Part shown: one piece after another, positions 60,001-64,000 of the stretch
Position numbering within the stretch: the stretch's first letter is position 1
Layout of the letters: every line of letters starts with the position of its first letter
From: Owenia fusiformis
Lineage: Eukaryota > Annelida > Polychaeta > Sabellida > Oweniidae
Reading direction: 5' to 3'
Assembly (NCBI GenBank): GCA_903813345.2
Contig: CAIIXF020000004.1
Location: forward strand, 6,033,525-6,097,524
DNA length: 64,000 nt
Made by a program: the position numbers and the translations under genes
The notes under the pieces: generated by a model
What the model was told of the DNA's origin: nothing
Database searches by the model: none
Seen by the model: the letters and a program-made list of their open reading frames with translations, nothing else

Positions 60001-60958
60001 ACGTTCGGCCATCCTGGGACAATTCAACTGTTTGGCTACGACTTGTAACTTCTACAGTGACCGTAGAAATGAAAAATATCTCTCCGAGTTATTATTTCTA
60101 CGGCTGGTCTGCGCTTTGTAAGAAACTGGATCCGCCGTAAGGCGATCGTAGATTTTCTACAGTTGCCATATGAATTTACCGGACCAGGAGGCCGTTTCTT
60201 CGTTAATTCAATTGTTAAAAAAATAAGGATTTTTCCGTTTCTCGAAAGTTAACGTTTAGCGATGACGTCATGATTTTTAACAATATATTTGTTATCCATG
60301 GTTGATTTTACAAGTACGAATGGGGGTCTCGTTATTCCATTAGCGATGCGATGTCCATAGAAACGAATATGATTCGCCATTAACGATTCGTTAATAACGA
60401 TAAGTTTCGAGAAACGGCCTCCGGGGATCTACGGTCGAGGTACGGTCACCGTAGAGCAAATGTAAATCTGACCGAGATTTAAGTATTCATTCAAAAATGG
60501 GTCATTAGAACTACACTATAGACACACCAGGACCTCCATTAACAATATCTGGCTTTTTGTTACGTACATTTATTTTTGAATAATGAATAATTTGTTTCCT
60601 AAGCTTCGTGCCCATCAGAAAAAATATGTCATGAACAAATGTTTATTTTGGCTAATGTCTAAAATTGCCATCTCGGAATGTTAATTTATTAATGTCTGAC
60701 ATCTAAATTATTTCAACAAAGATATCTTGTGTCAGTTTGTATTCCTCTTTCATAGTGTGGAGATAGGAATGATTTTGAAAAAATAAGCAACTGTTGCAAA
60801 ATTTGTGGAATCCGCCATTTTCTTACCTTCTGGGAATTTAGGTTGTCAAATTGGCTTATTTGCTCTTCTTGCATTTTGGCATGCCCGTCTGCCCTGTACA
60901 GAAACCGGGGCGGCATCCGCACTGACAATCTTTGAAACTCTCGTTCCTCATCCATCAT
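30014..60958 (-). CDS. CILP-like (cartilage intermediate layer protein-like) membrane-anchored protein, 11 exons, 1232 aa
   Basis: Exons in order: 60958-60827, 59657-59504, 58850-58410, 56300-56118, 55875-55564, 54528-54420, 54321-54161, 53115-51510, 51243-51120, 31310-31063 and 30242-30014. All introns are GT-AG and phases agree throughout. The domains in order are: a hydrophilic tail (1-58); one hydrophobic span LLITIILILIVFSMLVGAFLI (about 59-79, no cleavage site, so probably type II); ten 12-residue Ser/Thr repeats of the VSDSTEISSTMP type (116-235); a thrombospondin type 1 domain (WSYWKPWSDC, CSTTCGG, 251-303); and a carboxypeptidase-regulatory-like domain (about 304-407). Next come an Ig C2 domain (Cys431, Trp444, Cys477 in DSGLYAC) and the long CILP core (498-1156). 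The core includes a CCG Cys-rich segment and a furin-type site RTRR (870-873), the position class at which vertebrate CILPs are cut in two. The protein ends AAVEFNCM. Family members are extracellular-matrix proteins; a membrane-anchored form with a mucin-like stalk is unusual. An additional small exon in the long introns cannot be excluded. Confidence 0.9.
31903..31969 (+). promoter_or_regulatory. Possible plus-strand TATA promoter with a 5' exon inside CILP-like intron 9
   Basis: CTGCGCAGGCGCAG (an NRF-1-like word) is followed by TATATAAAG (31934-31942). About 25 bp further on comes CTTCAGAG/GTAAGG, which would serve as a donor for a very short first exon. No coding frame is attached, so this may be a lost promoter, a noncoding RNA start or chance. 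Confidence 0.25.
32389..33296. mobile_element. TA-flanked TIR element, about 0.9 kb (mariner-type, non-autonomous)
   Basis: Terminal repeats of about 110 bp open with CGGTGTGTCTCAAAAAATGT and close with ACATTTTTTTGAGACACACTG, with TA on both sides. Inner TIR words (AAAGTTCAATATCTTTCAT, GACTTTTCCCCTAAAA) also pair. The interior has no intact transposase. Its right TA (33297-33298) was then used as the target for the larger element that starts at 33299. Confidence 0.85.
34615..35934. mobile_element. 1.3-kb AT-rich TIR element inserted in the left foldback arm
   Basis: The ends are CCCAATTGAAAAA and TTTTTCAATTGGG. The matching point of the right arm (near 50093) lacks it, which gives an empty-site comparison: CATTATT/GTACC against CATTATT-element-TTGTACC, so the duplication is probably TT. 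The interior repeats a theme of AATTATCACCTAACTTACTA and GATAATTAGTTGAAAGTTAG. No protein is encoded. Confidence 0.85.
36226..36302 (-). repeat. tRNA-like SINE head, left-arm copy
   Basis: The minus strand reads GGTAGCTCGTTGGCC then TAATGGTTAGCG and ends in a B-box-like GATCGAGACCCG. It is the inverted twin of the segment at 49733-49800. The anticodon arm is not convincing, so it is a tRNA-derived repeat rather than a tRNA gene. Confidence 0.5.
38250..38990 (-). pseudogene. Decayed mariner-like (DDE) element, copy A
   Basis: The sequence is repeated in inverted form at 42960-43470 and 43851-44240. The minus strand carries the transposase tail PPPDIAKPRERV in broken frames near 38905-38935. 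The left flank AAAACGCAACAG(A)TCGTTATCTC matches, inverted, the word near 44205-44225. Many stops; no functional protein. Confidence 0.55.
39027..39196. repeat. CCGGTGTAAA MITE, copy 3 (inverted)
   Basis: Same element as at 7981 and 29682, in the opposite orientation (CCGGTGTAAAGGGTAGGAGG to TCTTTCACACCGG). It is nested inside the 9.0-kb element. Confidence 0.8.
39330..39465. repeat. Hairpin of the GGTTCAGGATAT type
   Basis: An imperfect palindrome: ATAGTCGGTTCAGGATAT pairs with ATATCCCGAACC on the far side, and the loop contains CCTCGGACAGATATATTATA. It is related to the hairpins at 41085-41540 and the stretch at about 53225-53490. Confidence 0.6.
41085..41540. repeat. Two adjacent hairpins of the same family
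   Basis: The first hairpin (about 41085-41230) pairs CCTATAGTCGGTTCAGGATA with TATCCTGAACCGACTACAGG. The second (about 41395-41540) pairs GGTTTTGGATACAGGGAATATC with GATATTCCATTTATCCAAACC. Between them is the dispersed segment also found at 19940-20110. Confidence 0.75.
41648..42541. mobile_element. TIR element of about 0.9 kb with GTGTCGCAAAAGG ends
   Basis: The left end TGACGTGTCGCAAAAGGTGG pairs with CCTTTTTGCGACACGTCA at the right. The interior repeats GAGGACGAAAGG twice. No transposase is visible. Its layout resembles the element at 20617-21899. Confidence 0.75.
43069..43390 (+). pseudogene. Decayed DDE transposase fragment (mariner-like), copy B
   Basis: The frame reads SSPDLNCCEFFFWSYLRGI, matching the SPDLNPCDFFLWGYLK-type motif near the third acidic residue of mariner-like transposases. 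A shift to the next frame then gives PPPDIAKLRERIANGLFLRF. The segment up to about 43465 is the inverted partner of 38640-38990. Frameshift and stops make it a pseudogene. Confidence 0.65.
43470..43850. mobile_element. 381-bp element with CACGCG ends and 5-bp duplication TCTAT
   Basis: The ends are CACGCGGTACTAACTTCGACC and its inverted copy, and pairing extends about 100 bp inward. The duplication TCTAT lies at 43465-43469 and 43851-43855. The related sequence on the minus strand near 38730 keeps an unoccupied version (CTGTCTATACCACACC). It is non-coding. The CACG start and 5-bp duplication match the surrounding 9.0-kb element, so one transposase family probably moved both. Confidence 0.85.
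45580..46250. repeat. TIR element of about 0.67 kb in the core of the foldback
   Basis: About 100-bp imperfect inverted repeats: CCACTCAGTAAAAATACGAT with ATCGTAATTTTACTGAGTGG, and CCTGACACGTTTGGGCGTCC with GGATGCCCGAACGTGTCAGG. No coding capacity. Confidence 0.75.
47819..48622. repeat. TIR element with a second inverted repeat nested in it
   Basis: The outer ends AATAGAGAATTTTCGTTATAAG and CTTATAACGAAAATTCTCTA pair over about 55 bp, including the CTTATACGTATACTTATA stretch. Inside, GTTTAAAGGGTCTTGT (about 47871) pairs with ACAAGACCCTTTAAAG (about 48069). No protein is encoded. Confidence 0.75.
48704..48730. repeat. GAT microsatellite
   Basis: About nine perfect GAT units in CILP-like intron 9. 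Confidence 0.9.
49733..49800 (+). repeat. tRNA-like SINE head, right-arm copy
   Basis: GGTAGCTCGTTGGCCTCATGG gives an A-box-like start, and GATCGAGACCCG gives a B-box-like end. A second tRNA-like pair may lie upstream in the same arm, where GGTTCGTATCCC reads on the minus strand near 49573-49584. The twin in the left arm is at 36226-36302. Confidence 0.5.
53499..54024. mobile_element. 526-bp mariner-type MITE in CILP-like intron 7
   Basis: The ends CAAGGTGGTTCAAAAAATCA and TGATTTTTTGAACCGCCCTG are flanked by TA. The TIR continues through TTCACACTTTTGA. There is no transposase frame. Confidence 0.85.
54598..55224. mobile_element. 627-bp mariner-type MITE in CILP-like intron 5
   Basis: The ends CAGGGTGTTCAAAAAAGAAA and TTTTTTGAACACCCTG are flanked by TA (54596-54597 and 55225-55226). 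Inner TIR sequence AAATCGCTATAT pairs as well. A second inverted repeat inside (GATTTCAGATTTGGCACAAA with TTTGTGCCAAATCTGAAG) gives a nested hairpin. Confidence 0.85.
56915..56985 (-). repeat. tRNA-derived SINE head in CILP-like intron 3
   Basis: The minus strand reads GTGTAGCTCAGTGGTGGCAC (A box TAGCTCAGTGG) and 30 bases later CCCGGATTCGATCCCCAG (B box). The acceptor stem does not close and no clean anticodon stem is seen, so it is read as a SINE rather than a tRNA gene. Confidence 0.6.
57660..58195. repeat. 54-bp minisatellite, about ten copies, in CILP-like intron 3
   Basis: The unit is GAGTTGATAACTCCAAGAGT then GAGGGACGACTCGGAGGAAA then AGTGCACCACTTGT. Because 54 is a multiple of three, several frames stay open on both strands (157 and 116 codons on the minus strand, 82 on the plus strand). 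They have no start context, splice sites or conserved content. Confidence 0.95.
58874..59254. mobile_element. 381-bp TA-flanked MITE touching the exon 3 acceptor region
   Basis: The ends CAGGGTGACCCAAAAACG and ATTTTTGGATCACTCTG form a short imperfect TIR with TA on both sides. It lies in CILP-like intron 2, ending 23 bp before exon 3. The minus-strand frame that appears to extend exon 3 upstream to 59016 is read through it. Confidence 0.7.
59758..60463. repeat. TIR element of about 0.7 kb with a nested hairpin element
   Basis: The ends CATTTGCTACGGCGACCGTA and GGTACGGTCACCGTAGAGCAAATG pair imperfectly. Inside, at about 60189-60422, a second element has ends GGAGGCCGTTTCTTCG and CGAGAAACGGCCTCC and pairs further through GTTAATTC/AATCGTTAAT words. 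The outer element is more GC-rich than its surroundings. It lies in CILP-like intron 1. Confidence 0.6.
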
Positions 60959-61260
60959 TCAGATTTATCAGATAGACCCGCTTCTGAGTTAGCTTGCTTT
61001 ATATTCTTCGTTGGGTATATAAAGTTGTATTTAATATACTGTTATATGATTTTTAATTGATATATCATAAAACAACATAAAGACTTATCTCTTTAATTTC
61101 AAGAGCGCCGTCGATTATATCTTGATTTATGAGTTTAATCTTGGTTGCAGTCATCTAAACTTAGCCACGCCAACCTGTCTAACAAATCGCAAGTAGTTTT
61201 TCTGACAAACCAATAAATCCTGTGTCCTCGGCCACATCGTATATAAATCTATTTTATTAA

Positions 61261-61758
61261 TAAATTGCCGATAGTAACCGGCCTTCTTGGTATAATGACT
61301 TGCTAAAAGTACTCAAATTTATAGGTTTTAATGATTATCATAATGTCAACACTAAGAAATTAAAATCTAGGCTTAAAGAAAGATACGAACAATACTTTGA
61401 AAACATGCTAAAAGATATCAATGGCAAATTAAGGTTTTATAAACAAATCAAATTTTCATTTCATTATGAAAATTATCTTGACCATATTAAGAATAAAGAT
61501 GCCCGCCGCAATTTAACATCGCTTAGAATTAGCAGTCACAAACTTGAAGTCGAGGAGGGTAGATATATAAGACCACATCTTCCACCCGGACTCAGAATTT
61601 GTAAACTATGTAAAAAGGCACAGGAGACCGAAGAACATTTCTTGCTCAAGTGCAATGAGCTCAAATATATCACAAATAAATATCTAGACTTGCTCTATAC
61701 CAAATGCCCTAATATCGGCTCGCTATCAGATATGGATTTACTAGCTTTTTTTATTTAA
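61261..61758 (+). pseudogene. 3' fragment of a LINE reverse-transcriptase ORF
   Basis: An open frame of about 165 codons reads SNRPSWYNDLLKVLKFIGF at its start and contains RRNLTSLRISSHKLEVEEGR, then CKLCKKAQETEEHFLLKC. That C-x2-C-x7-H-x4-C knuckle is typical of the region after the RT domain in non-LTR retrotransposons. No RT or endonuclease domain is present upstream, so this is a 5'-truncated copy. The frame ends at its own stop with a short AT-rich tail. Confidence 0.7.
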
Positions 61759-61865
61759 CGCTGAGGAGCAATATTGTAGCATCTTTTCAAACATGGTAAA
61801 TGAATTATTCTCTATAAGGAGTACTTTGCTCAGTAGGTAGAAAACCCATTGACTAAATGTTAATT

Positions 61866-62562
61866 GAACCTCTGTAAGTGGAACACCTCCAAACTTGAAT
61901 AGTGAACACCCCATTTTGAAAAATTAACCTGCTAAGTGGAACAGTCAATTTTCCATAAATTTCAATATTGATACTTATGTAAACAAAATTAACCTCCTAC
62001 AGTGATACCTTGGTATGAAAACAGGTAATAATGTGATAATTGGCAAATTAGGATTTAATGGATTACCATAAAGCCAATTGGATTAACCTCCTGTAGAGAT
62101 CAACATTTGATGCTACCACTAATTAATTTGATAATTAGCCAATTAGGATTTCATAAGATTATCATACATCAAATTGGATTAAGAGATGTCCATGTGATGC
62201 TACTATTTAATACCCCTTGCTGTTTGTTTCATACTTAATAAGTACGATTAAGAATGTCAGTTAAAAACAAATGAATTATTAGCAGTAGAAAAAAGTCTTT
62301 AAAACTTAATTGCCAAATCTTAGAGGAGGATTGACAATGTCAGAAAACATTTTTGGCAGAATGAATAGGATTAAGAATGTCAGATACCTTTTTGAGTAAA
62401 ACAAATGGATAATAAATGATATATAGCTGCCCTGCAATGATCGGAGAATCTTATTTTCAGTGACACATATCAACCCTATATTTATTCTTTAAATCCCCGC
62501 GAACCCGAAACCTCTGTAAGTGGAACACCTCCTAAGTGGCAGTGTTCAACTTACACAGGTTC
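61866..62562. mobile_element. TIR element with GAACCTCTGTAAGTGGAACAC ends
   Basis: The left 21-bp end pairs with GTGTTCAACTTACACAGGTTC at the right (three mismatches). Internal direct copies of CTCTGTAAGTGGAACACCTCC occur near both ends. It is AT-rich and non-coding. Confidence 0.65.
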
Positions 62563-62573
62563 TACTGTATATA

Positions 62574-63620
62574 CAAGGGGCGATCCATATATTCTGATAA
62601 AAATGTTCTCATTTTGTGATTTTTTCACATATCCCTTTCATTTTTTCAGAACATGTAGATTATGTAATTACACATACGATGCTAAAATATTTTAGCTATA
62701 TCTTAAATTAATTTTGAAATAAGGTTGCCATGGTAACCTGTATTTAGGGTAGGCAGGTCAGTTAAATTATAACGTCTAAAATAGATAAATATGTTAATTT
62801 AATCATTCCTTGGTACCTATTTTAAGCAGATCAAACGCATCTTTCAGTCATTGCCAACTATTCATTGATCTGTTCCATACCCCTGTTGCCCTTGTTTGAT
62901 AATTTATACAGTTGGATAGCTATCTTTTCATGAGTAACATCTCAATTTATCGTAGTGTTATTCTCTGTCCGCAAGCTCTTCTTGCAACCAGATTGTGGAT
63001 GATCTTTAACAGTGACCATGCCTTCCTCTTTACAATACTACCTATAGATTCTTTATGCAGATATAACATCTTGTCCATGCACTTAATGAGTCCATGTATG
63101 TCTCTGACAGTGTCCTCTTACTTATTCTTGAAAGAAAATAAAATCTTCTAGTATTCCCTAATGTATCCGTTAATGTCATACTCTGCCTCAGCCACATTAA
63201 CCTCATCTGACAATTTTTGGTGTCTCATAACATGTAATGTCAATTGGCCCATTCTGTCCTACAATGCTATTGTGATTTGTTGTGATGTTATAGTGAGCAC
63301 ATATAAACATTTGTTTAGCAACAAACAACGAGTAACAATACCAAACTTTTTTAGAAAAAATGCATGATTTCAGCATACTTTAAAATAATCAAAATAACAA
63401 GTTATTATGATATTTATATGTTATAAGTTAATTGACCTGCCTACCCTTAATACAGGTTACCATGGCAACCTTATCTCATTGATAATTTAAGATATAGCTA
63501 TAATATTTTAGCGTTGTATGTGTAATTACATAATCTACATTTTCTGAAAAAATGAGAGGGATATGTGAAAAAAATCACAAAATGAGAGCATTTTTATCAG
63601 AATATATGGATCGCCCCTTG
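62574..63620. mobile_element. 1.05-kb TA-flanked element with about 200-bp TIRs
   Basis: The ends CAAGGGGCGATCCATATATTC and its complement lie between TA dinucleotides. TIR pairing continues through GAACATGTAGATTATGTAATTACA, AAGGTTGCCATGGTAACC and GGGTAGGCAGGTCA. The small open frames inside do not look like a transposase. It is probably a non-autonomous Tc1/mariner-type element. Confidence 0.85.
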
Positions 63621-64000
63621 TATATACATTTGTATTTATGTACTTATCTACTTGTAGTTATGTCTATGTAAGTTTTTCTTTCTCTTCTTTTGTACACTTG
63701 CCCTTAAGGGGATTATTGGGTAAAATAAATTAATATATAGAAAAAAATATGCCAATATAAGTGTGTTAATGAAATTATATCACTGAATGGGTCATTTCTG
63801 GTGATACCAGCTGAGCTAGCTATAAGCCCTTGTGAACTCTCCAACTTGACATCCCTCCTGTGTTGTGTTGGTGTTATAGCAAACATGCGTTTTGGCAGTA
63901 ACCATTCATAATCAGATAATGGACTTCACGACCGTCTAAACTTTATAATAATTTCTGTAAAAGTGGTGAAACTTTGCAGTCATTCAGGAGATATTTCTTG
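63621..64000. other. No gene seen at the right edge
   Basis: AT-rich sequence without a supported exon, repeat or RNA gene. Confidence 0.4.

Overview
The window reads as nuclear DNA of an AT-rich marine invertebrate. Genes are split by GT-AG introns, gene density is low, and the space between exons is packed with terminal-inverted-repeat (TIR) transposon relics, foldback hairpins, minisatellites and tRNA-derived SINE heads. A CILP-like (cartilage intermediate layer protein) gene, a pancreatic-lipase-type gene and DUF229 genes together fit a non-vertebrate deuterostome such as an echinoderm, hemichordate or lancelet. That placement is inference; nothing here fixes the species. Layout: 1-1289 holds a tandem repeat and no gene. 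An intronless DUF229 gene lies on the minus strand at 1290-3251 and its paralogue at 12327-14282. Between them are several MITE-like elements and one candidate small two-exon gene (5265-5967, plus strand). From 14283 to 18190 no gene is visible. A seven-exon secreted lipase gene (287 aa) runs on the plus strand from 18236 to 28999. It converges on an eleven-exon CILP-like gene (1232 aa) on the minus strand, 60958 down to 30014. The last 3 kb, upstream of the CILP-like gene, holds a LINE fragment and two TIR elements. I rebuilt both multi-exon genes by hand. Every junction is GT-AG and reading phase is kept through all 7 and all 11 exons. The CILP-like protein has an unusual front end: a short cytoplasmic tail, one membrane span and ten 12-residue Ser/Thr repeats precede the usual TSP1, Ig and CILP core with a furin-type RTRR site. 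Its intron 9 is 19.8 kb, because a mariner-ended foldback element of about 17.8 kb (33299-51110) sits eight bases from the exon 9 donor. That element has arms of about 1.9 kb. One arm was later hit by a 1.3-kb element (34615-35934) and by a 9.0-kb element (36408-45389). The 9.0-kb element has CACGGG ends and a 5-bp target duplication. A 381-bp element nested inside it (43470-43850) has CACGCG ends and its own 5-bp duplication. CAC ends with 5-bp duplications are the hallmark of the Transib/RAG transposon group, which makes this nest the best candidate for an undescribed system. The second most unusual structure is in the lipase gene: the acceptor side of exon 3 is triplicated in 100-bp units, and its donor side is amplified about 34-fold into a 2-kb array of near-copies of a 5' splice site.
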